A stretch of 64,000 nt of DNA from Eubacteriaceae bacterium. GTDB lineage: Bacteria > Bacillota > Clostridia > Eubacteriales > Anaerofustaceae. Shown here piece after piece: positions 1 to 8,369 of the stretch (position 1 is the first letter of the stretch; each line of letters starts with the position of its first letter). The stretch spans positions 25,794 through 89,793 of the forward strand of contig WRIE01000004.1 in NCBI GenBank assembly GCA_009782875.1, written 5' to 3'. The notes under the pieces were generated by a model that worked only from the letters and a program-made list of their open reading frames with translations, was not told where the DNA came from and did no database searches. Position numbers and translations under genes: made by a program.

Positions 1-1
1 T

Positions 2-85
2 TATGCCCGCTTTAGTCAGTTTGACAAGGAGGCAAGGCCGCTTTATTGCCATAGCTGGCGCTATGGGTATAACGCGGCTATATGA
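2..85 (+). CDS. C-terminal end of a truncated upstream gene
   Basis: A reading frame open from the window edge ends at TGA 83-85 and would encode about 27 C-terminal residues, ending W-R-Y-G-Y-N-A-A-I. Its stop overlaps the ATG of the next gene as ATGA, a common arrangement for translationally coupled genes. The family cannot be named from this fragment. By context it belongs to the same methyltransferase operon, and a corrinoid protein or activator gene would be expected upstream, but nothing visible proves that. Confidence 0.45.
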   Translation, partial: YARFSQFDKEARPLYCHSWRYGYNAAI

Positions 86-1251
86 GGATGACTGAAGATA
101 TTAAAAAACTATATAATGAAAGAGTTGAGCGGTTCATCACCACATCTAACTTGAAAGAGCCCGACAGGGTTCCGATCATGAACTCCACAAGTGTATGGGC
201 GATATCCTACTCGGGCTACACATATGCCGATTTGTATGAGAACTTTGATTTGGAGGCAGAAGTTTTTGTAAAGGCCCATGAAGGATTTTTCTATGATGGG
301 ACCAGGACCGGTGGCGGCATCAACCACATGGTCAAGTTCCATAACCAATTGGGCAGTTTCCAGAATTTTATCTCCCCAAATGCTGTCACGCTGCAGCACT
401 CGGAGACTTCCAGCATGGAAGCAGACGAGTATGACGAGTTTATCGCAGATCCTTTCCGCTTCATCGCCAACAAGATTGCCATCAGGAAGATTACGGCATT
501 CCAAGACGAAGATGAGGAAAAAGTTTACCAGCTAATGGCTGAGCTGTTCCAAAAACCAGCCGAGATCAGGGCTAAAACTACCGTAAACGAAGCCATCAAG
601 AATAGGCTTGGCATTCCTGCAATTTCGGGCGGAGGCAACATTGTGAATCCAATCGACCAGATTTTCGACTATGTCCGCGGATTTAAAAACACGATGACAG
701 ATATCCGCCGCAGGCCTGAAAAACTGCTTGCTGCTGTCGAAGCGATGATTCCATATGCTGAGCGCAACATACCAAAAGGGCCATTGCCGGAGTTCCCATG
801 GATTACGGACAACCACCATATCGCCAAGTTCCTTACAGGCGAGTTGTTTGGAAAATTCTATTGGCCATACTACAAGACATCAGTGGAAGGCGTATTCAAC
901 GCAGGAACAAAATTCCTCTCCCACTTTGAAGGGTCCTGGGAGCAGCATTATGACTATCTGCAAGATTTGCCAAAGACAAGCTTGATTTGCATACTTGAAG
1001 ATGACGAAGTAGAAGTGTTCAAAAAACGCTTTGCTGGCCAATTCTGCATTTATGCAGGGATACATAGCAGCACGCTTAGATCTGGCGATATTGAAAAGTG
1101 CAAAGAAGAAGCCAAGAGGATCATCGATATCGCCGCTCCGGGCGGAGGGTACATCTACGGCCTTAGAAACGGCCTGCTTGCCCCTGGAGACGCAGATGCC
1201 GAAGTGATCCGCGCCATCAACCAATTCATACTTGAATATGCTGTCTATTAG
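82..1251 (+). CDS. URO-D-fold methyltransferase-like protein (copy 1)
   Basis: Member of the uroporphyrinogen decarboxylase superfamily, which includes corrinoid-dependent methyltransferases such as MtaA/MtbA and anaerobic O-demethylase components. It is 389 aa and shares its whole length with the genes at 1682 and 12319: N-terminal MTEDIKKLYNERV, EPDRVPI, ISPNxxxxQHxETSSM, FDYVRGFKNTMTDIRRRPE, the DNHH motif and the C-terminal AAPGGGY. I see no His-X-Cys zinc motif as in MtaA/MtbA, so the substrate and exact chemistry are unknown. ATG 82 is coupled to the upstream stop. An in-frame ATG at 88 gives the MTED start of the paralogues, but neither has a good ribosome site. It is the most divergent of the three paralogues. 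A ~40-codon ORF follows 8 bases after the stop. Confidence 0.85.
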   Translation: MRMTEDIKKLYNERVERFITTSNLKEPDRVPIMNSTSVWAISYSGYTYADLYENFDLEAEVFVKAHEGFFYDGTRTGGGINHMVKFHNQLGSFQNFISPNAVTLQHSETSSMEADEYDEFIADPFRFIANKIAIRKITAFQDEDEEKVYQLMAELFQKPAEIRAKTTVNEAIKNRLGIPAISGGGNIVNPIDQIFDYVRGFKNTMTDIRRRPEKLLAAVEAMIPYAERNIPKGPLPEFPWITDNHHIAKFLTGELFGKFYWPYYKTSVEGVFNAGTKFLSHFEGSWEQHYDYLQDLPKTSLICILEDDEVEVFKKRFAGQFCIYAGIHSSTLRSGDIEKCKEEAKRIIDIAAPGGGYIYGLRNGLLAPGDADAEVIRAINQFILEYAVY

Positions 1252-1259
1252 GAGGCGAC

Positions 1260-1382
1260 ATGAGGGAAAGAGATATTTATAAACTGGTTGAAAGATATGT
1301 GGAAGAGTATTTTCCTGATCTAGAAGGTGAAGCGCGCCAACAACGGATTGAAGCGTTATGCGCTTCCTTTATGAACGTCTAG
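1260..1382 (+). CDS. 40-aa conserved small protein paired with URO-D gene
   Basis: Forty-codon ORF starting at ATG 1260 with GGAGG at 1251-1255 overlapping the stop of the preceding gene. The product begins MRERDIYKLVERYVEEYFPD and continues LEGEARQQRIEALCASF. Highly similar ORFs follow the URO-D genes ending at 2863 and 13500, sharing Y-x-L-V-x-R-Y-V-[DE]-E-x-F-P-D-L-E-G-E-A-R-Q and a C-terminal V. Conservation at protein level, fixed position and good ribosome sites support a real gene. It is charged and probably helical, with no signal peptide or membrane segment. I do not recognise the family. A partner or regulator of the adjacent enzyme is inference. Confidence 0.8.
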   Translation: MRERDIYKLVERYVEEYFPDLEGEARQQRIEALCASFMNV

Positions 1383-1405
1383 CGAGGCTAACCCTAATTG
1401 CTTGA

Positions 1406-1447
1406 GCAAAGCAGCAACAAGCCATTATGTTGCTGCTTTGCCTTTTA
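1406..1447 (+). terminator. Intrinsic terminator after first URO-D unit
   Basis: Perfect 14-bp inverted repeat (1406-1419 with 1428-1441) with an 8-base loop, followed by CTTTT. It ends the transcript carrying the first URO-D/small-ORF pair. Confidence 0.85.
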
Positions 1448-1504
1448 ACAGGCTGGAAACTGCGCTAAAAAATTAACCGCAGCTGTGATTTGTATAAACA
1501 GTTA

Positions 1505-1533
1505 TTGCATATCCTGTCCAATTGATTTAAAAT
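1505..1533 (+). promoter_or_regulatory. SigA-type promoter of URO-D copy 2
   Basis: TTGCAT (1505-1510), a 17-base spacer and TAAAAT (1528-1533). The same hexamers and spacing recur at 12154-12182 ahead of copy 3, at almost the same distance from the gene. The distance to the start implies a leader of about 140 nt. Confidence 0.7.
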
Positions 1534-1604
1534 TTTATATGAGACGAAATGAGCAATTTAAATAGGCCAGAGTCGCAATCAAAAAGTTCCACACATGCCC
1601 CACA

Positions 1605-1669
1605 TAAACTCAAGTGAAAAAGCGCTATTGCTGCAAACATGAGGCGATAAAATATGCGCTAATTGGAGG
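1605..1669 (+). promoter_or_regulatory. Conserved structured 5' leader of URO-D copy 2
   Basis: The leader shares AACTCAAG, TTGCTGCAAA and ATTGGAGG, in the same order, with the leader of the gene at 12319. AGCGC (1621-1625) can pair with GCGCT (1656-1660), closing a hairpin just before the Shine-Dalgarno sequence. In the other copy the stem is TGCGC/GCGCA, a compensatory change of the closing pair. This suggests an RNA element controlling ribosome access. No known riboswitch signature, including a B12 box, is apparent. Confidence 0.5.
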
Positions 1670-1681
1670 CTAAAAGAAAAA

Positions 1682-2863
1682 ATGACTGAAGATGTGAAGA
1701 AACTGTATGATGAAAGAGTCAACAGGTTTGTGACAACCGCAAACCTAAACGAGCCCGACCGTGTTCCGATAGTCGGCAGCTCAGGATCCGGGGCAATCCA
1801 CTATGCCGGTTTAAATTTTGCCGATCTGCTAGAGAATTACGAGCTGGAAGAAAAGCTGTATATGGCGGAAGCTGTCCAGCAGAATCCGTACATAGACGCT
1901 TTTGGCGGCTCAGGGATCAACCACCAGATGAAAATAGCAACAGCCCTTGGCAGCAAGACATTCTTCATCTCCCCCAACGGGATCAATGTCCAGCACCATG
2001 AGACATCGAGCATGAAGGTAGAGGAATATGACGAGTTTATCGCCGACCCCATGAAATTCCTCGCAGACAAGATTGCAGTCAGAAAAGTCACCGGATTTAG
2101 GGATGGCACTGATGAAGAAGTCTATGCAAACTTGGCGTCGCTCTTTGACAAGGCAGCCGAAATCCGCAGAGGGAGCTATGCAAACAAGCTCATCATGGAA
2201 ACCCTAGGCCTGCCGAGCCTCACTGGCGGCGCAGGCAGCGGGCTCGGAGGGTCAATAACACACCCGACTGATGTTTTCTTCGATTTTATCCGCGGTTTCA
2301 AAGAGACAATGACAGACATGCGCCGTAGGCCGGAAATGGTTGATGCTGCAATAGCCGCGCTTAGCCCATTCTACGAGAGGAATTTCCCAACTAAATACGT
2401 GGGGCCATTCCCATGGATGAATGACACACACCATATTGCAACATTCCTTACAGGCCCCCTCTTTGAGCGCTACTACTGGCCGTTCTACAAAAAATCAGTT
2501 GAAGCTTGCCATAATGCGGGAATCAAGTTGATATCAGTCTTTGAAGGGCGATGGGAGCAGCACTTTGACCTTCTTGACGAGCTGCCAAAGGGAAGCATGA
2601 TTGCCCAGCTTGAAAAATTTGAGCAAGTTGTGAACTTCAAAGAACGCTACGCCGGCCAATTCGCTATTTATGGGGGCATGACCGGTTTGCTAAGGCTCAA
2701 TACCTTAGAGGATAGCATTGACAGGATCAAGAAGACCCTTGATGTCGCAGCACCTGGCGGAGGCTACATTTTCAGCTCTGGAGGAATCTCTGCCCCTGGC
2801 GATGGAACCCCAGAGAGGCAAGAAGCAGTCACCATTTGGGTCTATGAGAACGCAAAATACTAA
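1682..2863 (+). CDS. URO-D-fold methyltransferase-like protein (copy 2)
   Basis: A 393-aa URO-D superfamily protein, very close to the one at 12319 and more distant from the one at 82. The start ATG 1682 is preceded by GGAGG at 1665-1669. Conserved blocks are EPDRVPI, GGSGINHQMKIATALGSK, QHHETSSMKVEEYDEF, DFIRGFKETMTDMRRRPE, NDTHHIATFLTGPLFERYYW and AAPGGGYIF. The conserved His pairs (QHHE, DTHH) and the acidic VFEG replace the His-X-Cys zinc ligands of classical corrinoid methyltransferases. The role in methyl transfer is inferred from family and from the methyltetrahydrofolate methyltransferase-like gene at 11240. It forms a two-gene unit with the small ORF at 2887. Confidence 0.85.
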   Translation: MTEDVKKLYDERVNRFVTTANLNEPDRVPIVGSSGSGAIHYAGLNFADLLENYELEEKLYMAEAVQQNPYIDAFGGSGINHQMKIATALGSKTFFISPNGINVQHHETSSMKVEEYDEFIADPMKFLADKIAVRKVTGFRDGTDEEVYANLASLFDKAAEIRRGSYANKLIMETLGLPSLTGGAGSGLGGSITHPTDVFFDFIRGFKETMTDMRRRPEMVDAAIAALSPFYERNFPTKYVGPFPWMNDTHHIATFLTGPLFERYYWPFYKKSVEACHNAGIKLISVFEGRWEQHFDLLDELPKGSMIAQLEKFEQVVNFKERYAGQFAIYGGMTGLLRLNTLEDSIDRIKKTLDVAAPGGGYIFSSGGISAPGDGTPERQEAVTIWVYENAKY

Positions 2864-2886
2864 ATAAACATTAGGAGAATAATGGC

Positions 2887-3006
2887 ATGGAAGATAGGCT
2901 ATATAACCTGGTAGTTAGATATGTCGACGAGCGCTTTCCAGATTTGGAGGGAGAGGCCCGCCAGAGGCAAATTGATGCGTATTGCATCTCATTCTTAAGA
3001 GTCTAG
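2887..3006 (+). CDS. 39-aa conserved small protein (copy 2)
   Basis: ORF of 39 codons, ATG 2887, with AGGAG at 2873-2877. The product starts MEDRLYNLVVRYVDERFPD and ends FLRV. It differs from the copy at 13525 by one residue (Ser for Ala near the C-terminus: CISFLRV versus CIAFLRV) and is clearly related to the 40-aa product at 1260. It lies 23 bases after its URO-D gene and directly before a terminator, so it is probably co-transcribed. Family and function unknown. Confidence 0.8.
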   Translation: MEDRLYNLVVRYVDERFPDLEGEARQRQIDAYCISFLRV

Positions 3007-3023
3007 CGACAATGTATAAATCC

Positions 3024-3060
3024 AAGCCTTGTGGAAACCAGGTTTCCACAAGGCTTTTTG
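3024..3060 (+). terminator. Intrinsic terminator after URO-D unit 2
   Basis: A 16-base arm AAGCCTTGTGGAAACC is followed after one base by its exact complement, then a T run. It separates this unit from the convergent histidine kinase gene. Confidence 0.85.
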
Positions 3061-3155
3061 GGGTGTTTGCACTGCAGGGCAGCGCGGCAAAACTTCCGGG
3101 CGAACGTAAACGGCACTTTAAAGAGCCAAGCCCTTTAAAAAGCAGTTATCGCAGG

Positions 3156-4883
3156 TCAAGTCGCATTTCTTGTCGTAGAAAGCTCTTGGCTTAAGGGGGG
3201 AGCTTTTGCTTTTTCTACAATATAACAGTCAACTGTCGTTCCTTTTCCCTCATCGCTAGCCAGCTCCACATGCCCGTCATGGTATTCTACAATGCGCTTT
3301 ATTATTGCCAACCCAAGCCCTGTCCCGCCTGTCTTTTTGGACCGGGATTTGTCTATCCTATAGAAGCGCTCAAATACACGGTCTTGGTGTTGGACAGGTA
3401 TCCCTATGCCTGTGTCGGCCACTGAGATTTTGCACACTCCATTGTCTTTTGACAGCGTGGCAACTACTTCCCCTCCGGGATTGTTATATTTAATTCCATT
3501 GTCAATCAAGTTATAGAGCAACTCGTCAATCATTTGCCGGTTCGCAGTGATATTGAAGGGCTCTCCGATTATTTTGACGCCAACTTGTTTTTCCTCTGCG
3601 TTTCCCTGCAGGGCGCCGGCTACAGACTGGGCTAGCTCCAGCAGGTCGAACTCTGTGTTCTCAGCCACTATGACCCCCTCGTCAAATTCAGAAAGCTTGA
3701 TGATATCTTCAATGATGTTAATAAGCCGCTGTGACTGGGCGAATATTTTTTGCGAGAATTCTTTTGTATCATTTTCCTTTGCAATGCCGTTTGCCATCAT
3801 CTCTGACAATGCCGAGATCGTGGTCAGCGGAGTTTTTAGCTCGTGGGACACATTTGCAGAAAACTCCTTGCGCTGGATCTCTGCTTGGTGTTTGTATGAA
3901 ATATCCAGCAAAAAAACAACCCCGCCTGTGATCTGGCTGCTATCGCCTACATAGCTGAAGTATACTTCATAGATCTTTTCGCCCCGCTCAAGGATGATTT
4001 GGGAGCTCGTTCCGGACAAGCAGCCTGCCACACATTCCCGAAACTCAATTTCACGGCAAATGTGCATGATATTGCTGCCTTCCAACTCTGTATAGCCAAA
4101 AATATCAAGGGCGCTTTTGTTAGCCGCGAGAATGGTTGCTGCTTTGTTGAACAATATAAACCCTTCAGGCATGTTGCGGGTTATCGCCTCAATGGTGTCA
4201 GCCCTGTCTGCGAGCAGCACCATCTGCTCTGCCAGCTCTTTCTTTTGGGTGTTGATCTTCTTTGCGTAAGGCGCAAGCTCCTCATAAACATACTGGTTTT
4301 CCCCGTCAAAATCTATATTCTCCAAAGGTTGCAGAATATACTTGGAAAGCCTATTGGTTGCCATATTCGCTATTGCCAACACCAGCACAGTCACACCCGC
4401 TATTGCCGGCAAAACTGCAAAGAAAACACTTGAAATACGGCTCATTGTCTTGGAGACGCGAAGCACATTGCCATCTTTGAGCCTCAAAGCATAGTAATAA
4501 GTGTCTTTGCGCAAGGTGTCTGAGTAGCGTGTCGCTTCCCCCCAGCCATCCCGCAACGCTGCTTGGAACTCTCTTCGCTCCATGTGGTTCTCAAGGGAAG
4601 CATAGCTGGCCTTGTTGTCTGCTATTACAGACCCGTTTGGCGCAATAAGGGTTATCCTCGCTACTTCAGGCTCATAGTCAATATAGCTGGAAAGAAGGTT
4701 GTAATCAACCTCAGACATGTCCAGGATTTTCCCGATTAGCCCTGCCTGCTCTTTAATCTCGGCTATTTCCCGGTTGCGAAAAGCGACATACACAATTCTG
4801 CTGACAGATGCAGACAAAAGCAAAGAGCTCAATATAATCAATGCGAGAAAAATAACATAAATTCTTTTTCTCATATCATTCAC
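3156..4883 (-). CDS. phoR: PhoR-like sensor histidine kinase
   Basis: A 575-aa membrane sensor kinase. TM1 spans about residues 8-32, an extracytoplasmic sensor loop 36-150, TM2 153-174, a linker 176-225 and a PAS domain about 230-330. The HisKA motif NVSHELKTPLTT places the phospho-acceptor at His347. The HATPase has DNGIKYN, DTGIGIP and GGTGLGLAI. The gene overlaps the response regulator gene by 8 bases, so the two are co-transcribed. Proximity to pstSCAB supports phosphate sensing. The gene symbol follows context and domain order and is not proof of ligand. Confidence 0.88.
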   Translation of the reverse strand: MNDMRKRIYVIFLALIILSSLLLSASVSRIVYVAFRNREIAEIKEQAGLIGKILDMSEVDYNLLSSYIDYEPEVARITLIAPNGSVIADNKASYASLENHMERREFQAALRDGWGEATRYSDTLRKDTYYYALRLKDGNVLRVSKTMSRISSVFFAVLPAIAGVTVLVLAIANMATNRLSKYILQPLENIDFDGENQYVYEELAPYAKKINTQKKELAEQMVLLADRADTIEAITRNMPEGFILFNKAATILAANKSALDIFGYTELEGSNIMHICREIEFRECVAGCLSGTSSQIILERGEKIYEVYFSYVGDSSQITGGVVFLLDISYKHQAEIQRKEFSANVSHELKTPLTTISALSEMMANGIAKENDTKEFSQKIFAQSQRLINIIEDIIKLSEFDEGVIVAENTEFDLLELAQSVAGALQGNAEEKQVGVKIIGEPFNITANRQMIDELLYNLIDNGIKYNNPGGEVVATLSKDNGVCKISVADTGIGIPVQHQDRVFERFYRIDKSRSKKTGGTGLGLAIIKRIVEYHDGHVELASDEGKGTTVDCYIVEKAKAPPLSQELSTTRNAT

Positions 4884-5553
4884 CGAGCTTGTAGCCTACA
4901 TTGCGGATTGTTTTGATGCAGCTTCCACTGTCTCCAAGTTTTTGGCGCAAGGTGCGGATATGCATGTCGAGAGTTCGGCTTTCGCCTTCATAATCTATGC
5001 CCCAGACCGCGTCCATGATTTTATCCCGTTCCAAGGCAAGCCCTGTATTTAAAAGCAGGTAGCTTAACAGCTCGTATTCTTTATAAGTCAAGACAATAGT
5101 TTTACCATCCACACTGACTGACCTGCGGGCATTGTCAATTTCTATGCCTCCATAACGCAAATTGCCAGCAGCTGCTGAGACCATATCGCTTCTGCGCATC
5201 AAGGCGTTGACACGTGAAATCAATTCCAAGACCCCAAAAGGCTTCGTTATGTAGTCATCAGCTCCCCAATCCAACCCCTTGACTTTATCCATCTCGCTGC
5301 CCTTTGCTGTGAGCATTATTATTGGAAGCGTTTTTGTCTCCAGCCTGTCTCGAAGCTGTTTTAAAATAACGAGCCCATCCTCGCGCGGGAGCATAATATC
5401 GAGAATAGCCAGGGAAGGCAGTTCATTTTGGATTGCATTAAAGAACCCGCTGCCGCTCTCAAACCCTATGGTTTCAAATCCAGCTGATTCGAGGGAATAC
5501 GCTACAGCTTCGCGGATATCTTCATCATCCTCTACGATATAAATTTTATTCAT
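4876..5553 (-). CDS. phoB: PhoB/PhoP-type response regulator
   Basis: A 225-aa OmpR-family regulator: receiver domain (residues 1-120, acidic pocket VEDDED, phospho-acceptor Asp52 in LAILDIMLP, Lys in MLTAKG) and a winged-helix DNA-binding domain (about 130-225, RTLDMHIRTLRQKLGD). It lies downstream of pstB on the same strand, 341 bases away, and directly before the kinase. It is likely the activator of the Pho-box-like repeats ahead of pstS, which is inference from context. Confidence 0.9.
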   Translation of the reverse strand: MNKIYIVEDDEDIREAVAYSLESAGFETIGFESGSGFFNAIQNELPSLAILDIMLPREDGLVILKQLRDRLETKTLPIIMLTAKGSEMDKVKGLDWGADDYITKPFGVLELISRVNALMRRSDMVSAAAGNLRYGGIEIDNARRSVSVDGKTIVLTYKEYELLSYLLLNTGLALERDKIMDAVWGIDYEGESRTLDMHIRTLRQKLGDSGSCIKTIRNVGYKLGE

Positions 5554-5894
5554 TGGCTAGCCCTGCTTTCTGGCGTTTGCCTGTTATTAGCAGTATTGTC
5601 AACATGCCGCTATGCGGCCACATCGCTCTTGTTTTATGGCAGCTAGCGATGGCGCCAAGCCTTTTTTCACACACGCGCCGAAATCAAATGTGCCTATTTC
5701 CATTGCAGCTTCTGCCATCATATGCCCATCGGAATGGAAGATGCGGCATGCAGCCCACAGCTTTTTTTAAGCAAGCCAAATATTTTCTTGGCGAAGAGTA
5801 GTGGGCGCCAATGTTATATGCCCTGCAATTGGTTCTGGTAACGTAAAAATATGCTGTTGGAACCGCCAAACTGCACATAAAATCCTAAAGTGGC
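5554..5894 (-). other. Gap between pstB and response regulator; no phoU
   Basis: This 341-base stretch sits where phoU commonly lies in pst operons. I find no PhoU-like reading frame and no convincing gene. It may carry the promoter of the regulator/kinase pair. No clear terminator is visible after pstB. Confidence 0.5.
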
Positions 5895-6644
5895 TCATCC
5901 AAACCTGCCAGTGATATAATCTTCACAGCGTTTGTCCTTCGGCATTGAGAATATCTGCTCGCTGTCTCCAAACTCGACCATTTCCCCTAAAAGGAAAAAT
6001 GCGGTTTTGTCGGAAATCCGTGTTGCTTGCTGCATATTGTGGGTGACAATGACCACTGTATATGTTTTTTTTAGTTCTGACACCAAATCCTCTATCTTAG
6101 ATGTGGAGATCGGATCCAGCGCAGAAGTGGGTTCGTCCATTAAAAGCACATCGGGCGATACTGACAGCGCCCTGGCGATGCACAAACGTTGTTGTTGGCC
6201 GCCAGATAAAGACAATGCGCTCTTTTTCAGCCTGTCTTTGACCTCATCCCATATCGCGGCATCCTTAAGGGCTTCTTCCACAATTTCATCCAGTTTGTGC
6301 CGCGCTTTGATTCCATGGGTCCTAGGTCCAAAGGCTATGTTGTCGTAGATGCTCATAGGAAAAGGGTTTGGTTTTTGGAACACCATCCCCACGCGTTTTC
6401 GCAGCAAGTTGATGTCAATGTCGCCGTATATGTCCTCTCCGTCCAACAATATTTCCCCTGTTATCCTGCAGCCTTCTATCAAGTCGTTCATCCTGTTCAA
6501 GGATTTCAGGAGTGTGGATTTGCCGCATCCAGAAGGGCCGATGAGCGCTGTTATAGCGTTTGCTTCAATATCCATGGTGACATTCTTAAGCGCTTTGAAA
6601 TCGGTATACCACAGTTCAACATTGCGCAGTGTAAATTTATGCAT
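5895..6644 (-). CDS. pstB: Phosphate ABC transporter ATP-binding protein PstB
   Basis: A 249-aa ABC ATPase energising high-affinity phosphate uptake at the cytoplasmic face of PstA/PstC. Walker [10 protein letters not shown] lies at about residues 36-44, the Q-loop is [15 protein letters not shown], the signature is [15 protein letters not shown] and Walker B is [13 protein letters not shown], with the switch His in VTHNMQQ. Full length for the family, and the PstB-specific RMNDLIEG region is present. It is the last gene of pstSCAB, 16 bases after pstA. Confidence 0.96.
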   Translation of the reverse strand: MHKFTLRNVELWYTDFKALKNVTMDIEANAITALIGPSGCGKSTLLKSLNRMNDLIEGCRITGEILLDGEDIYGDIDINLLRKRVGMVFQKPNPFPMSIYDNIAFGPRTHGIKARHKLDEIVEEALKDAAIWDEVKDRLKKSALSLSGGQQQRLCIARALSVSPDVLLMDEPTSALDPISTSKIEDLVSELKKTYTVVIVTHNMQQATRISDKTAFFLLGEMVEFGDSEQIFSMPKDKRCEDYITGRFG

Positions 6645-6660
6645 TTGCCTAACCTTTTTA

Positions 6661-7491
6661 CTATTTTACTATTTTATTTGCCAAATACTCAGATAGCAAG
6701 TTGATTCCTATAACCATGGCCAACAGAACGACTGCCGTGGCGTATGCTTGGCCTGTATATAATCCTTCGCTAGACAATGCATACATATGTATTGCAAGGG
6801 TTCTTGCTGAGGCCATTGGGGTAGTTGGTATCCTGGCGATAGACCCTGCTGTGTATAACAACGCAGCTGTCTCACCGACTATTCTCCCGACTGAGAGAAT
6901 TATCCCCGCTAAAATCCCAGGCGAGGCTGATGGCAGCACGATATAAAATACAGTCCGCAACTTGCCTGCGCCCAGCCCAAACGCCCCCTCCCGGTAGCTG
7001 TCTGGCACAGCCTTCAAGCTTTCCTCAGTGGTGCGCATTATCAGCGGTAAAATCATAATAGACAATGTGAATGCGCCAGAGAGAATAGACATGCCCCATT
7101 CAAGCCGGATAACAAAGAACAGCATTCCAAACAGCCCATAGACGATTGATGGGATGCCTGACAATGTTTCCGCGGTAACCCTGACAACTTTCACAAGGCG
7201 GCTGCCCCGCTTTGCGTATTCAACAAGGTAGATAGCAGAAAATACCCCGATCGGAACCGCAATAAGCAGTGAAAGGACAACCAAGATGAATGTCGAAATT
7301 AAGGCAGGGAACAAAGAAACATTTTCACTGTTGTATTTTAACGCAAAAATGGAAGGTTTCAAATATGGCAAACCTCTGGTTATGATATGGCTGATTATAA
7401 AAACTAACACCAAAAAAGTTGTCCCTGCGCATAGCCATGTGAATACACATAGGAACAAATCAAATGGTTTCTTTTTAGATAGTTGTTTCAA
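6661..7491 (-). CDS. pstA: Phosphate ABC transporter permease PstA
   Basis: A 276-aa integral membrane permease with about six hydrophobic segments and the BPD inner-membrane signature around [20 protein letters not shown]. It forms the translocation channel with PstC. It overlaps pstC by 4 bases and precedes pstB, so the operon is tightly coupled. Length and motifs are normal for the family. Confidence 0.95.
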   Translation of the reverse strand: MKQLSKKKPFDLFLCVFTWLCAGTTFLVLVFIISHIITRGLPYLKPSIFALKYNSENVSLFPALISTFILVVLSLLIAVPIGVFSAIYLVEYAKRGSRLVKVVRVTAETLSGIPSIVYGLFGMLFFVIRLEWGMSILSGAFTLSIMILPLIMRTTEESLKAVPDSYREGAFGLGAGKLRTVFYIVLPSASPGILAGIILSVGRIVGETAALLYTAGSIARIPTTPMASARTLAIHMYALSSEGLYTGQAYATAVVLLAMVIGINLLSEYLANKIVK

Positions 7492-8369
7492 AGTGCACTC
7501 CTCCGGTTCAAAAGCGAAAACACTAAGTTTATTAGTAGAATGAAGACGAACAAGACAACCCCGGTAGCGACCAGCGCATCCCTGTGCAATCCCTCAGCAT
7601 AACCCATCTCTATCACTACATTTGCGGTAAGTGTCCTCAAGCCCTTTAAAAACTCCTTTGGCATCCTCAATAAAGCCTGGTTCCCGGCAACCATCTTCAC
7701 TGCCATTGTTTCGCCAATCGCCCTGCCAATCCCAAGGACCACTGCCGCCATCACACCGGATTTGGCAGCAGGGATGACAATGAAAAAAACTGCGCGCTCA
7801 TGGCTGGCTCCTAGCGCCACCGCACCTTCGTACAATTCTTCAGGCACAGCCCTCAATGATGTCTCTGCAATGCCGATGACAGTGGGCAAAATCATTATTC
7901 CAAGCAGCAAAGAAGCAGTAAGCATACTGCTGCCGTTCCCTCCAAACCACGTGCGGACCAAGGGGACCAAAACCACCATGCCAAAAAAACCGTATACAAC
8001 AGAAGGTATGCCCGCAAGGAGGCTTATTGTTGGCTTCAAAAACGCATATAGCCGCTTCGGGCATATTTTTGCCATAAAAGCAGCTGTAAATATGCCGATC
8101 GGCACTCCGAACAGGATTGCGCCAGTTGTCACATAAATGCTGGCGATTATCATCGGAAATATCTCAAAAGACGCAGGTGTATCAGTAGGAGACCAGTCTT
8201 TGCCTAGAAGGAATTTCAAAACCCCTATCTCCAGCATTGCAGGAACGCCCCCCGCAAATAAAAATACACATATCAGCCCTACCGCCACGATGGCGGTTAA
8301 GGCTGAAAGCGTAAACACAATATGCATAATTTGTTCTCTGTGCTTTCCAGAGTTAGTTGATGTGGTCAT
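7488..8369 (-). CDS. pstC: Phosphate ABC transporter permease PstC
   Basis: A 293-aa membrane permease, partner of PstA, with about six membrane segments and the EAA-type loop AVPEELYEGAVALGASHERA. It overlaps both neighbours by 4 bases (pstS upstream, pstA downstream). The phosphate-family sequence GIPSVVYGFFG is present. Nothing unusual. Confidence 0.95.
   Translation of the reverse strand: MTTSTNSGKHREQIMHIVFTLSALTAIVAVGLICVFLFAGGVPAMLEIGVLKFLLGKDWSPTDTPASFEIFPMIIASIYVTTGAILFGVPIGIFTAAFMAKICPKRLYAFLKPTISLLAGIPSVVYGFFGMVVLVPLVRTWFGGNGSSMLTASLLLGIMILPTVIGIAETSLRAVPEELYEGAVALGASHERAVFFIVIPAAKSGVMAAVVLGIGRAIGETMAVKMVAGNQALLRMPKEFLKGLRTLTANVVIEMGYAEGLHRDALVATGVVLFVFILLINLVFSLLNRRSAL

Noticed and set aside
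1541..1669. Cobalamin riboswitch in the URO-D leader
   Set aside because: The B12-box core is absent, and the leader is shorter and structured differently from known cobalamin riboswitches.
5630..5760. Short minus-strand ORF of about 39 codons between pstB and the regulator
   Set aside because: No ribosome site and no homologue within the window, unlike the three repeated small ORFs.
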